DNA of 64,000 bases from Eulemur rufifrons (GCF_041146395.1 NC_091002.1:9604501-9668500), one strand, 5' to 3'. Shown: positions 40,401 to 52,109, counted from the stretch's first letter. The notes: generated by a model not told the origin, from the sequence alone. Program-made: numbers and translations.

Positions 40401-40644
40401 AAAAAAAGTGTTGAATGTCCAACAGTACTGTTAAAAATGCTCTAATACCAACAGATATGTTAACTGATCAGATAGACTCTATATGCACAATGACTGGCTG
40501 AGAAGCCAAACTAAAATAGTTTGGGGGCAGAAAAAGGAAGGAAGAGTAAATCCTTCTTGACGTGAGCTAACACAGCTTCCTCAGTATTCTCATCTCATAA
40601 TATTAGTGATAATAAGAAGAGGTGTTCACACTACCGTATGCTCA

Positions 40645-40790
40645 CCGTGTCCCAGGAACTTCTCACACACCTGGGCCTCACCACAATCCTACAGGGAAGA
40701 CACTGTTATCCCCATATCACAGGTGAAGAAATGAACTTGGAAAGCTCATCCCAAGCCACAGAATCTGAAAATACTCACTTGAGCCCCCAT
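40645..40790 (-). repeat. MIR core, antisense
   Basis: TTATCCCCATATCACAGGTG and AAGAAATGAACTTGGAAAGC are a diverged reverse MIR core. Confidence 0.55.
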
Positions 40791-40799
40791 TCTCCATGC

Positions 40800-42640
40800 A
40801 AGCTCTCCTTTCCAGTACTAAATCATACTACAATGGGGGCCAAGTTGAAATAGGACGTCCTTCTGCTGATGAGACATTCGAGCCCAGGCATCCTGGCTCC
40901 CCTTCTTCCCTGTGTTGTTTGGCTCCCTCTGTCCTGGCTGACACTCCAGACCCTGGCCCTCAGTTTAGTATGAGACAAATGACTTACCCACTCTCCATGC
41001 TGAAAGAGCCTCTGGCAAAGCACAAACACATCAAAACCTACGTTCTATGGCATCATCCCTGGGTGAAGAGTATTGATTTAATCTGTCAGCTTTCAAGATT
41101 ATATTTCAATAAACATTTTCCCTGCAGATTTCACTGTGGAAGGAAAAATGCATCAATGGGAAGAGGAGCAGGAGTCTGGAATGGGGTCCTGTCTCCATCA
41201 CTGTAAACCTGACAAGGTGAGCCACCTTTCATGCCTCTTTCCAAGACTGCCTCCATGAGAGTGTCCCAGGAGCTTTCAGCCTGCTCAAAGATCTCCCACA
41301 GTTCAGATCTATCTGCCAAAGTCAGTGCAGAAGGCAGACACTCCCTTGGGAAGGGAGGGTATGTGTCGGCTGAAAGGAACTGGGAACCAAGCGGAGATAC
41401 AGGACACAGAGCCCCAGCAAAGCCGGAGGCAGTGGTGAAGCACCCAGTGTTCCAGGTCCCTGGCTGGAGTGTGGCTGAGACAAGATCCACCAAGTCGAGA
41501 AGAGGCAGACCCAGCTTGGGGCTGCAGCTCAGGTGCCATAAACAAAGCCTACCCCATTTCTTGTCACAGGCCTGGCACAGACTGTACTCTGGGCTGAGTG
41601 GAACAAGAAGGGAGATAGACAAAGCAGACTTTAACCACAAAAGCTAGCTCAGAACTCACTCTCATCTTCCTAATCTGTAAAGTAAGAGTAAAGACATACC
41701 ACACAGACACGCTTGGAGGGTGAGCTTGATGTTAAACGTCAGGAAGGCTGACGTTGAAGGAGACAGGCATCAACCTCAGCCAGCTGCCCTTCTCGGTTAT
41801 GGTGAAGCCATTAGCAGCCTTGGATGAAGTCCTTCCTTCGAGCCAAGGAAGAACCAAGGGTGATGACTATGTTCTTTGGTATTTCACGTGAGGGTAAGCT
41901 GACTACAAAACCTCCCATGTAGCCCACTGATCTCTGTCAATTCAGCACATCTGGCCTGCGGGTTGGGACCAGAAGGATAGACTAATTGACTAAGACACAT
42001 AGGCCTTGTACATCTCATGACTCCCTGCTCAGGGTCCAAACTAGACTGCCTTCAAAGCATGTTCCTGAGGATTTTGTGAAAGGCCCATAAAGTCCCTCAT
42101 TTGCCCAGCACCTCCTCAAACCAGACATTGCGCAAAGCAAAACTAATATCTAGTTCCCCTTCTCAAGGAGTACAGAGTTGATACATGAATTAGATAAATA
42201 TTTACCTTTAAAAATTACCCTTTAGCCCAGAAATTAAAAAAAAAAAAAAATGCCAAAAACGATACACATGCACATGTACACACAAACAAACAAACAAAAA
42301 AAACCCATGACAAACAAAAAACCAGCTCCTCTTTTCTGGAAAGACTGGAAGATCTGGCCACTCTGGGGCCACATTCCTGCCAGGAAGCAACAAGACAGGG
42401 TGGGGTGGCTGCTGCTCCTTCACACAGAACATGTCCTCTCCACTTCACAGCCCTCACCATCCCCCTGGTCTCCCAGAACCACCAGCAAATATTTCCTTGG
42501 GCCCAGGGGGACTATATATATACATATATATTTTAACTTCAGTGTATGTGTACATATAAGATATATCCTTGGCTAGCCTAAATAAGGAAAAAAAGGGGAG
42601 GAAAGCCTAAGTACACAAAATAGGGAACAAGACTAGGGAA
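40800..42640. other. Unassigned ABHD12 intron sequence
   Basis: Low-repeat, moderately G+C-rich intron sequence. Overlapping open frames on both strands at 41131-41647 show no recognisable protein and no splice context, so I treat them as chance. Confidence 0.4.
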
Positions 42641-42649
42641 ACAGCCCCA

Positions 42650-44280
42650 GATACAGAGAAAAAAAGCTGAATTAAATGGATGATTTTCTATGAACACATA
42701 AATCACCAAAATTGAATGTGGAAAGAGACAGCAAACCTAAACAGGCCAATGACTTAGAAGAAACTGTAATAGTTATCAGAGTGCTATATTTTAAAAAAGC
42801 ACCAGGCTTAGACAGTTTTACAGGGGAATTCTACCAAATTTTAAAGAAACAAATAATTTCAGAAGTATTTAAACTGGCTAAATCTGAGAGAGAAAACTTT
42901 TATAAAGCTATAGAAAATACTAAAACAACTTGATAAAAATAGCATTAAAAAAGAAAATTATAGACTATGCTAACAAATGATATAAAATTTCTAAATAAAA
43001 AATTAATAAAAACAATATGGCTATACAATACCAAATTCATCCCAAGAGTACAATGATGATTTGATAATATAAATCTATTACTATAACTCAATATATTAAC
43101 AGGTCAAAGGAGAAAATCTCTATGATCATTCCACATAAAATGGCATTTCAAAAAATTCAACCACCATTTTTGATTAAAAAAAGAACACAAGCAACAAATC
43201 CCTTAATGAAATAACTACCATGGCACTTAATGACAAAAACGCAAAAAGCATTCTCATCAAAGTCAGGAACTAGACAAGGGTACCCAGTGTCGGCCCTATT
43301 ATTTAACTTTGTTCTGGAAATGCAATGCAATCAGAAAACAGAATGAAACAAGAGACATAAAAATAAGAAAACACGGGACAAAATTCTTATTGTTTGCAGC
43401 TGACATAATAGTATACCTAGAAAACTCAAGAGAACCAACTGCAAAAACTATTAGAAATGATAGGATTAATTAAATTTTGAGTCATAAAATTACTACAAAT
43501 AGAGCTGGGCATGGTGGCTCATGCCTGTAATCTCGGCACTTTGGGAGACTGAGGTTGGAGTTTGATACCAGTCTGGGAAACACAGTGAGATTCCGTCTCA
43601 ACAAAAAATGAAAAAAATTAGCCAGATGTGGTGGCACATGCCTGTAGTCCCAGCCCCTCTAGAGTCTGAGGCAGGAGGATTGCTTGAGCACAGGAGTTTG
43701 AAGTTGCAGTGAACTATGATCGCACCACTGCACTTTTCAGCCTGGGAGATAGAGTAAGACCCTGTCTCTGTCTCTCTTAAAAACAACCACCACAACAACA
43801 AATACTAAGAGTATTACTAAATACAACTAATAAGAATATGTAATAAAGGATCCTATTTTCAATAACAAAAAAGGTAAAACTAGAAGTAAATTTAAGAAAT
43901 ATACAGGATTTCCAAATATAACTATAAAAAAGACATTTGAGAACATTTGGGAAATGTGCATATGGACTACATATGATATAATATTTAGATAATAAATTGT
44001 GTTGATTTTGATAGATATGATAATAGCATCAGGGTTATATATATTTCAAAAGGCCTTATTCAAAACACACTGTGAAGTATTTATGGATGAAATTTTTTGT
44101 TTTAAAATATTCAAGTCCCCTACCCTACAAAAAATGGAGGAGAGGAGGGATAGATGATTCAAGATTGGATAAACATTGAAAACTGCTGAAACTAAGTGAT
44201 ATATACACAAGAAGACGACATTTATAATGTCTTCTCTACTTCTGTATATTTGAAAATATCCACAATAAAGAGTTTAAAAA
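42650..44280 (+). mobile_element. L1M ORF2 and 3' region, sense, split by an Alu
   Basis: Sense ORF2 blocks include GACAGTTTTACAGGGGAATT, GGGTACCCAGTGTCGGCCCT and a reverse-transcriptase active-site remnant at about 43400 reading AADIIVY instead of the usual (F/Y)ADD-type motif. Many stops are present. The 3' part after the Alu (43795-44280) is weaker. Confidence 0.8.
43503..43793 (+). repeat. Alu, older dimer
   Basis: GAGCTGGGCATGGTGGCTCA start, AAAAAAATTAGCCAGATGTG middle and GACCCTGTCTCTGTCTCTCT end. Part of the left monomer is deleted. Confidence 0.9.
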
Positions 44281-44424
44281 TATGTGTAGGAGGACCCAAA
44301 GGAGGGTCATAAAAGACGTAAGTAACTGTAAAAGTACACTACAGGCTTATAAAAATACACCAAAATGCCACCTAACAAGTAGTACAAATTAAAGCTACAA
44401 ATCAGATACCATTTTCATCACTCA

Positions 44425-44740
<316 letters not shown>

Positions 44741-44769
44741 CACAAAAGTGGTAATACAAAAAAAGTGGT

Positions 44770-44945
44770 AATATACAGTATTAGTCGGGGGGAGGGTATG
44801 CAACTTACACAGGTGGTGGGAGTACAAACCAGTGCAACTTCTTTGGAGGGTAATTTGGGTTTACCTTTCAAAGCTATAAATGTACACCCCTTGATTCAGC
44901 AATTCCACTTCTGAAAATTTATTCTACAGATATACGTTCATTCAA
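44770..44945 (+). repeat. LINE ORF2 3' fragment (L1M/HAL1)
   Basis: CAGCAATTCCACTTCTGAAA and TACAAACCAGTGCAACTTC are typical sense blocks. Confidence 0.6.
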
Positions 44946-46239
44946 AAAGCATTTTCTACCACCTACTCTGTGTCAGGCACTGGAGATAAAGAGGGAGAGA
45001 AAACAACATCTCTGTTCTCATGGCGCTTCCATTCTCATTGAGGAGAAGACAGGAGTAAAGCAAGTCAACAAGTAGGCATGCAATAATTATAATGCCAGGT
45101 AAGTGATAAGATAAACTGGGACAGGCTGGTCTGGGAAGGTCTGAGAAGGTGACAGCACAGCAGAGCCTGAGTGAAGGAGAGAACAGAGCACAAGAATGTC
45201 TGGGGAAGGCAAAAGGGACGGAAGCCAAGGGGTAACACAAATTTGGCCTTCCTTCCCTCTGTTTTGCTTTTTATTCCCCTAACAGCCATTTGTTTATCCA
45301 AAAGATATGGGCACCACTGGAACTTCTCTGTCCCCAACACAAAAATAAAAATTTATTAGGTCATTTTAATACAGTACATCTTTCAAGGAAGGTGCCAGGC
45401 CAGCACTGCTTCCCCCAAAATTATTGTGCCTAACAATTTGATTTTTTCAAAGGCAGAATTTTCCAACTTATCTAAGTGTTATGTCAAGCCTGGAGAAAGT
45501 CCATTAAAGCTAATTATTAGTTTTTACTGCAGATAAAACTTTTCAGAGTAAGAGAACAGATTAGTTTCACAAAAAGATATTGATCAGTTGCTAGATAATT
45601 TTACGCACATACAAAAACAAAACGGTCCGTCCCTGCCCTTCTGGCAGGATTGAGAACCACTGTCTTAGAAGCACCTATAGATTAATTTCATGATCTTTTA
45701 AGCAATAAAGCTGAATGTATTTTCTTTAGGGACTGTTTGGATAGATATTTTACACTTACGTGGCCATTCGAGTTGAGCCCCCCCAAAAATGAAAATGATT
45801 CTGTTATAACACCTGAGAACATTACATATACTAACTTCTTAAAACATCATGAAATATCAGGCTTCAAAATTGCCATGAATATGTTGAGCAGCCAGATAAT
45901 TAAGAGAGCAGCAGACAGGGAGAGAAATTTGTCCCTGTGAAATATGCTCCTATCTCAATTTTGAAATCAGCTTTAGGTAAACACATTCATCTCCTACCCA
46001 AAGGGAGAACACAAGTAACCAAATGACTTCAGGGATCTACCAGTGATTCCCAAGGAGACAAACTCATACGGGTAGATTTCAGGCGCCACAAGCTACCTGC
46101 ACAGCACACGACAGCTGAGGACGCGGTGCACCCTTCCCTTCCTTTGAACACTGCAAACCAAAGGTCCAGCAGTTCTGAGTGGTGATGCTACTTCTGACAA
46201 CCAGCTGCCCGGGGAGAATCCCGAAGGGAGAGACCAGGG
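44946..46239. other. Unassigned ABHD12 intron sequence near exon 1
   Basis: The left end (TTCATTCAAAAAGCATTTTC ... GGCACTGGAGATAAAG) resembles a common ancient mammalian repeat of uncertain family. The rest up to the CpG island is unassigned. Confidence 0.4.
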
Positions 46240-47560
46240 TACTAGTAAGCTTCCGCACGCGCCAACCCCGTCAACAGGGGCGCTCGCTTATACGCTCGGT
46301 TTTGGGCCCAAAGCGAAGCAGAAGACCCGAGTGGGCCCAGCGCTCCCAGGGCTCCCACCTCGGACGTGCCGGGCGTCCGGGGACCTCCCCAAGGACTCCT
46401 GGCCCCCTGCCCTACTCTCCCACGCGAGGTCATGACGCCTCTCCGAATCCCTTGCTGAAAGGGCCCCCACCAGCGAAAGCGCAGGGATGCGAGGCTGGGT
46501 ATGCGAGTAGAGGGCGCGGAGGGCCAGGACACTAGCGGGAGGGAAGAGCGCTCCAGAGGGCTGGTGCCTGGGGGAAGGGCCGCGGGCCGGGGGCTACTTG
46601 CGGGCCAAGAGACAGGAAAAGGTCTGGAGAAGAGACAGAGGAGGACACCGGGGGATGGGGGCCAGGTGGGGGGTGCCCCTGCAGGCGGCTAACAAGAGGA
46701 GGAGGTGGAGGCTCGGGGGCTTCCTGCGGGTAGCACCTGCAGGCCAGGTGAGGGGGCCCGCCCCGCTCCCTGCGCGGTGTCTCACCTGCCCAGCGCCCGC
46801 TTCATGCCCGCGTCGGCTGCGCAGCGCGGCTCGGCCGGCCCCTTGCCCGCCAGGCGTAGGTTCTGCTTCAGGCGGCAGTCGGCGTCCAGCACCGCGGCCG
46901 CCGAGCCGGAGGAGGACGAGTCCGAGGCGGCGCAGCGCTCATGCTCCAAAGTGACGGGCTCGGTCCGCTTCCTCATCCCGCAGCCGACAGGGCCGGCCGC
47001 CGACCGCGCCCGCTGGCTTCGCCCGCCCGCCCCGCAGTCACCGCCTCTCACAGCCGCCACCGGCGCCGCGCGGAGCCGGGAGCACGGAGCCCGCAGCTCC
47101 TTACATCCCAGCCCCAGGCCGCGGCGCCCGCTACGGCCCAGCGCGGGGGCCGGTTAGCCGCGCACGCCAATCAGCGCTGGGCTCCCGCCCCGGCCCCGCC
47201 CCCGGCCGCCTCCCGTGGGCTCCGCGGGGAGCTAGCCCCAAGCCGCAGGCGCCGGCGGGCAGCCATCTTGGAGGAGGGCAAGAGAAGCCGCCGCGCGGCA
47301 GCCGCAGGGCAGGGCTGGGCAGTGGGTCTGGCTGTGCAGGGGTCTACGGGCCCCCGGGGTCTTGGGGGTTTGGGGGCTGCCTTCGCCAGGGTGCTCAGTG
47401 TCGTGAGCACACGCGGCCGCTTCGCGTCCCACTTGAGTGGCCCGAAGGGTGAGAACACGGGGAGGGCCACAAAGGGGCCACCCAGCAAGCCAGAGCAGCA
47501 GCGCAGAGCCGGCTTGCTCCACTCCCAGCGGGGGCTTCTGGCTCTCCTCACACTGAAAAC
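46240..47560. promoter_or_regulatory. ABHD12: CpG island covering the ABHD12 promoter and exon 1
   Basis: The segment is strongly G+C-rich with dense CpG, unlike the A/T-rich flanks, and contains ABHD12 coding exon 1. Upstream of the start codon are a CCAAT box at 47167-47171, a GC box (complement reads GGGGGCGGGG) at 47194-47203, and a YY1-like AAGATGGC on the minus strand at 47262-47269. There is no obvious TATA box, so initiation is probably dispersed. Several long open frames here are a side effect of high G+C and show no family resemblance. The exact transcription start cannot be read from sequence. Confidence 0.85.
46786..46976 (-). CDS. ABHD12: ABHD12 coding exon 1 (start codon to first splice donor)
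   Basis: ABHD12 is a serine hydrolase of the alpha/beta-hydrolase fold that degrades lysophosphatidylserine and also monoacylglycerols; it sits in the ER membrane with a lumenal catalytic domain. This exon gives residues 1-63 plus two bases of codon 64. It starts [17 protein letters not shown] and continues through a Ser/Ala-rich stretch to MKRALG, which I recognise as the human ABHD12 N terminus with a few changes. The ATG (complement of 46974-46976) has G at -3. The exon ends CAG|GTGAG, a good donor, and the split AG|G arginine codon is completed by exon 2 at 4349. The segment is the cytosolic, probably disordered tail before the membrane helix. The catalytic Ser-Asp-His exons are outside the window. 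The reading frame stays open upstream but only to a GTG, so the ATG is the sensible start. Confidence 0.96.
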
Positions 47561-47899
47561 CTCAGAAGCGTTCATAGAACGAAACGAAAAACATAGGAAA
47601 TCACAATTCCGGGTAAATGATTTAAACTTTCCCACAAGGACCGTACTTTTAAAAAATGCTTTCAGCTAATTAACTTTTAATTAGAAACAAATGTATAGGT
47701 ATTTAGTTTTTTCTTTTTGTCCGAACATATGAAAAGTGAACTGTAGAAACAATTTACTTTATAAAAACCTGTATTAGATTTTAGGTTTCTATAAAGCAAT
47801 TATCACCATATCACCAATATATTCTTCATCAATGTATCTGTGTCTGTGTATTGCTGTTTTCCTACACTGGAATGTAGATTCTGAGGGAAATGACTAATT

Positions 47900-48060
47900 T
47901 GCTGCTTTATCTTCCAGTGCCTCTAGAGCAATATCTGGCTCATAGTAGGCACTTCATAAATATTTGCAGAAAATGAATCATCACAACTCCTCAGAGGTGG
48001 TGCTATTGTCCCCATTTTACAGGTAAGGAAGTGAGTCTCAGGGTCATTAAGGAACTTTGC
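47900..48060. repeat. L2-like tail and adjacent antisense MIR core
   Basis: CTGGCTCATAGTAGGCACTT and ATAAATATTTGC form an L2-like tail in sense. CCCCATTTTACAGGTAAGGA is the antisense MIR core. Confidence 0.65.
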
Positions 48061-48519
48061 ATCTGGGCTGAAATTAACGAGGTGTATGGCTGAAGAGGGT
48101 TGTGGATGCTGGTCTTTGAATCACGATCCTGCAGCGTGGTCCAATATGAAATTGTGTACTTGATAAAAAACACCAGCTAAATTATTCCTTACTGTAGAAA
48201 TGAAAAGGAAACGCCACTCAACATTTCTCAGATAACATATCTACTGTATCTATACTCGCAAAAGAGCAACATAGTTTCTAGGGTTAGCTAGAATGAATCC
48301 AATACTGCTTTTTAGAAATTAACATTGCTTTTTAAAAAATAGCCGAATAAAACAAATTGTTTCTATAGCAGTGATTCCTATGTTTGCTTCTATATGGTTA
48401 GAATCATATAGAATCTTTATGATTTTCCATAATCATTTAGGCAAGAAAATGCCTAGTGAATTCATGTTAGTCTAGGATAGATATTACAAATATTTTTAAA
48501 TGACTGTTTTAAAGTCAAA

Positions 48520-48720
48520 GAGTGGTACTGTGGAGTTGGAAAGCCTAAGTACAGGGTCTAATCACTTTAGAGCTGTGTGACCTTGGGTAAGTTACCTAAC
48601 TTCTGTTTCCTTATCAGTACTGGGTCTTAATAATCACCTTTAGGGATAAGTTGTGAGTTAAATGAAATATATGTCGCAGTTCGTACCATACAGGAGGTAC
48701 CAAATAAAAGATGGTTTCTC
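48520..48720 (+). repeat. MIR
   Basis: CTGTGTGACCTTGGGTAAGT and TTCTGTTTCCTTATCAGTAC form the MIR core, in the ABHD12-GINS1 intergenic gap. Confidence 0.85.
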
Positions 48721-49090
48721 TTTAATATCAAGCAAACAATCTGCACTGCAAAACTAAAACGAAACGCTGCGTCATAACATCAATGCACATCAGGTCTCTG
48801 GGCCTTCCTTCTTAACCTCCAAGTGCCCCTCTGCACATGAACGAAAATGAATCAAAGAAGAAAAAGGAAGCTGCGGGCGTGCATTTATCCCCCATTGTGC
48901 TCAGCGCAGTGGTCTAACCGACCACCTGGAACTCTAACCAGTACCTCCGCTAGGGGCCCTCTGCCCAGCGAGGAGGGACCTCGCCCGGGAAGCACCCCTC
49001 TCACCCCGCCCGTCTAGTGCTGAAGCTGCGCTGCGGAAGCAAATGTCTCTTTTCGGCAGCCGTAGGCCGCGATACCGGCAGCGAGTTCCT

Positions 49091-49095
49091 ATTGG
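49091..49095 (-). promoter_or_regulatory. GINS1: Inverted CCAAT box (ATTGG) in the GINS1 promoter
   Basis: The context CTATTGGTTC matches an NF-Y site in reverse orientation. NF-Y next to E2F is a common combination in cell-cycle promoters. Confidence 0.5.
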
Positions 49096-49104
49096 TTCGG
49101 CCTG

Positions 49105-49116
49105 TTTGGCGCCAAA
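49105..49116. promoter_or_regulatory. GINS1: Palindromic E2F site TTTGGCGCCAAA
   Basis: The 12-base sequence TTTGGCGCCAAA is its own reverse complement and presents the E2F consensus core TTTSGCGC on both strands. It lies 138 bases upstream of the GINS1 ATG and close to an inverted CCAAT box. E2F/DP control of pre-replication and CMG-helicase genes is established; occupancy at this site is inferred. Confidence 0.75.
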
Positions 49117-49253
49117 GCGCGGAGCAGTGGCGGAGGCGAGCCGCTGCAGCTGCAGATCTGAGATCCGTAGGAGCGCAGTGGCTAAGAGCCCCGTGACCAT
49201 TTCGTTGTGACAGCTGGCGGTTGGCGAGGCCGCGGGAGCAGGACGACTGTGCC

Positions 49254-49328
49254 ATGTTCTGCGAAAAGGCCATGGAGTTGGTCCGCGAGCTGCACCGCGC
49301 TCCCGAAGGGCAGCTGCCTGCCTTCAAT
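49254..49328 (+). CDS. GINS1: GINS1 (PSF1) coding exon 1
   Basis: GINS1 is one of four subunits of the GINS complex, which joins CDC45 and MCM2-7 to form the CMG replicative helicase and also contacts DNA polymerase epsilon. The exon encodes residues 1-25, MFCEKAMELVRELHRAPEGQ then LPAFN, and ends on a complete codon before a GTGAGG donor. This is the PSF1 N terminus; only residue 10 (Val, Ile in human as I recall) stands out as different. The ATG at 49254 has G at -3. The open frame extends upstream only to a TTG, so the ATG is preferred. Exons 1-4 in this window give 110 of about 196 residues, covering most of the helical A domain; the C-terminal B domain exons lie to the right of the window. 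Confidence 0.97.
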
Positions 49329-49631
49329 GTGAGGGGGCAGGGTAGATGGATACGGCTTGGGGGGGGGCTTGAGGAGCGGAGTTTTAGGGGAGGGTCTGGG
49401 GGCGGGGGTGGCCTCCCCTGCAGGGTTTACTTTCGCACTTTCTCAGCTTTGAGGTCCAGAACAAAAATTCTGGAACGCGGCAAACAAAATATAGGAGCGA
49501 ATAAAAAGCATTCATGCTTATATCACCTAGCGATTTGGTGAATTTCCTGTGTATATAGTCTTGTTTCTTTGTTTAACCATTTATTGGTTGCCTGATAATT
49601 AGCATTTATTGTTCACTCAGGCAGCGACGTG

Positions 49632-49850
49632 TGGTGATTAAAAGCCAGGCCTCTGGAACCAGACTGGGATTCTGGCTCCGTACTGGGACTTTGAGGCAGT
49701 TACCCAAAGCTTTCTGTGTTCTTAGTTTTCACATATGCAAAAATGGGGGAGGAGTGGATGATAATAGTACCTACCTCATGGAATGGTGAGGGCTAAGTGG
49801 GTGTTTGTAAGGGTCCCTGAACAATGACGTACAGTAAGAGCTGAGTCGGT
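49632..49850 (+). repeat. MIR
   Basis: AGCCAGGCCTCTGGAACCAG, GGCAGTTACCCAAAGC and GATAATAGTACCTACCTCAT follow the MIR order, about 300 bases into GINS1 intron 1. Confidence 0.82.
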
Positions 49851-49934
49851 GTTAGCTGTTAATATTATTTCTACTGCTGTTGCTGCTGCTACTATTCCTA
49901 TTATAATTATTCTTACTTTTCTATTACTGCTACC

Positions 49935-50150
49935 CTAGACAGGGTGCTTAGCAATTGACCTACATTATCTCTTGTCTTTATAATAACCCTTTGAGTTTTA
50001 AACCATTGTTTCCCATTTTTTCCAGCTATGTACATATAGGCTTGGGGAAATTTAAGTATCTTGCCTAAGATGACACAGCCAGTAAGAAGTAAAGCTAGGA
50101 TTTGAACCCTGGCACTCTAGCTCCAGAGCCTGCACTCTAAATTCTGTATT
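49935..50150 (-). repeat. MIR, antisense
   Basis: GATGACACAGCCAGTAAGAA and GCTAGGATTTGAACCCTGGC are the reverse MIR core. Confidence 0.82.
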
Positions 50151-50459
50151 TCACTACTCCTATTATAGAGCAGCCACTGTTTGGATGCCAGAACACATTC
50201 TGTTGGGAGAGGGGCATGAAGACAGGTGATAGAGTGCAGCGTGATAAACGATACCAAAGAGATGTAGACACAAAGGAGAAACACCTGTGTGAGCTGAGGC
50301 CAAGAAGGATATTTTTGAGCCTTATCATCCTCAGAGATGAAGTCACCACTCTGAGAAAAGAGTGAAGCATCCCAGCCAAAAGATGCCACAACACAAAGAC
50401 ACATGGAAAGGGTGATCGACAGGATGTGTGGGGAAGCTATGAAGGTGGCTTGCAGCTCA

Positions 50460-50790
50460 GAAGAGTTTGATATTCACTTGTAAGGCATTTTGGAAGCTTA
50501 CACGGGGTGGTGGGAGTGATAGGGTAATTTTTGTGTTTTAAGGATAACTATGGCAGCAGTATGGGGAATGGATTGAAGAGAAGAAAAAACGGGGATGGAA
50601 TATGGCTAGTGGGTGGTTGATAGACCAGGTGAGAGATGTGTGTGGCCCAAACTTCATCAGATTAGTGGCACTGAGATCAGTGTCTGTGTTTTAGAGACAT
50701 GTGACAAACAGGACTTGTGACTTTTCAGACAGAAGATGGGTGGGTAATGAATGAGAGGGAGGGGTCGGGTGCTGGAAGGATTCTCAGGTA
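50460..50790. repeat. Ancient interspersed repeat, family not assigned
   Basis: GATAACTATGGCAGCAGTAT, GAATGGATTGAAGAG and CAGGTGAGAGATGTG resemble a widespread old mammalian repeat. A similar stretch occurs at 54545-55200 in intron 2. Confidence 0.4.
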
Positions 50791-50869
50791 ACAGTAAACA
50801 ACATCAGACTTCAGGAAGAGGAAGCGTATATTCCGGAAGGTGATGAGTTTTGCTTTAAACATTAAAGAG

Positions 50870-51010
50870 CACCTAGTCTGACAATTAGGTTATTTTACAA
50901 ATGAGGAGACTGAGCCAAGAGAAATTATGGGTCAAGTTAAGGGACTTGTCTGAATTTACAGCATATTGAAGGCAGAGGCTCAACTTGAACACAGGTTTTC
51001 TGGATTCTAA
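50870..51010 (-). repeat. MIR core, antisense
   Basis: TTTTACAAATGAGGAGACTG and CTCAACTTGAACACAGG match the reverse MIR core. Confidence 0.65.
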
Positions 51011-52105
51011 TCTGTTGTTCTTTCAACCTGAAAACAGTTACCTCATTTAAAAAATTAGAAGACAACACTGTGAAGCTCAGTAGAGATGCTGGTATGTAAG
51101 GGTTTCTGAGCTGAAAAATGTAGCTCCATGAGTAGGTCTTAGAAATTATAAAATCACTCTACTTTCTAGGTCTTAGTTTGTCTTACTAGTGCCTTACACT
51201 GACAAACCTACCTGCTAGTCAGGTGACTCAGCAGCCTGACAGACTCGGCCTGCAAAGGTGGGTCTCTGACTCAACTGAGCGGTGAAGGTGGAAGGTGGAT
51301 CTGAGAGGCCCAGAACTAGCACAGGCTTTCGAGAATCATTCCTGGGGGGCGGGGGGGTGTGATAACCGGTGGGTTTAGAGCAGGGGTTCTGCCTTGTTGC
51401 TTCCAGAATCCTACATGGTTAGATGCTGTGTTCAGCAAATTGAAAAGTGATTACCCCCTTTCTGTATGCAGAACTGGTAATTTTTTTTTTAATTAAAAAG
51501 TGCATTTCTAAGAAAATTATATTGGGCTCTCAGGGGCTTACATCCTAAGGTGGGAGGCATAGAATAAATGTTATTCCCACTATAGACAAAGATCTGAAAC
51601 TATTCCTTAAAATAATATTTGCTGATGAAAGGAATATTTAACTGAATTCTAATAAAGCAGATCTTTCCATGGTATTTTTTTTAACCAGGTGATGAAAGGG
51701 AAGATAGAATTCATGTTTACATTTTTCATCAGGAATTATCTCTTTGAAGCAGTGTTAAATAGTTGATTTTGTAATTGTGCCAGTAGTATACCAAAGCATT
51801 TTTGCTAATACATATATTTTGGCCCTAAAAATAAATTGCGAAAAGTAAATGGGATCACTTCTCTTTAGATTGTTGGCAGATCTATTGTGCAACATTTAAG
51901 AATTTTGGAATTCTAATGTTTTATCTTTCCAGAGAAAATTTGTACCACAGTGGATAGTAGAAAAACTCCTTTCTGTTTTTACAGTACAAACTCAAAACAC
52001 TATTACTTTTCTTCTTGGTATTAACCTTTTAAGACCATTTTTCAGTAAGTAATAAATTATCTACATATTTTTGTTATGCCTTATTGCTTCTGTAGGCTTA
52101 TTGAT
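51011..52105. other. Unassigned GINS1 intron 1 sequence
   Basis: No exon or named repeat could be supported. A G run (GGGGGGCGGGGGGG-like) lies at about 51344-51357. Confidence 0.4.
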
Positions 52106-52109
52106 TTTT

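Larger units (their letters stand above)
47561..48930. other. Intergenic segment between ABHD12 and GINS1 promoters
   Basis: About 1.4 kb of A/T-rich sequence separates the two CpG-rich promoter regions. It holds an L2-like tail (about 47900-47975), an antisense MIR core (about 47995-48060) and a sense MIR (about 48520-48720). No exon or RNA gene was recognised. Confidence 0.75.
48930..49330 (+). promoter_or_regulatory. GINS1: GINS1 promoter and 5' UTR, CpG-rich
   Basis: A short CpG-rich block ends in GINS1 coding exon 1. It contains an inverted CCAAT box (ATTGG, 49091-49095) and, ten bases further on, a perfect E2F palindrome (49105-49116). These lie about 150 bp upstream of the ATG. There is no TATA box in the expected window. 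This arrangement is typical of cell-cycle-regulated DNA replication genes; the start site itself is inferred. Confidence 0.8.

Noticed and set aside
41131..41647. Overlapping open frames of 138 and 169 codons on opposite strands
   Set aside because: No family resemblance, no ATG with good context plus splice structure, and moderate G+C composition make chance the best explanation.
46977..47060. In-frame N-terminal extension of ABHD12 upstream of the ATG
   Set aside because: The frame is open, but the upstream initiation candidate is GTG, not ATG. The known protein begins at the ATG at 46976.
46941..47669. 242-codon open frame on the plus strand across the CpG island
   Set aside because: It runs antisense to ABHD12 exon 1, is low-complexity Ala/Arg/Pro-rich as expected from G+C-rich DNA, and shows no recognisable domain.
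49221..49253. In-frame extension upstream of the GINS1 start
   Set aside because: It begins with TTG and lacks any family resemblance; the conserved protein begins at 49254.
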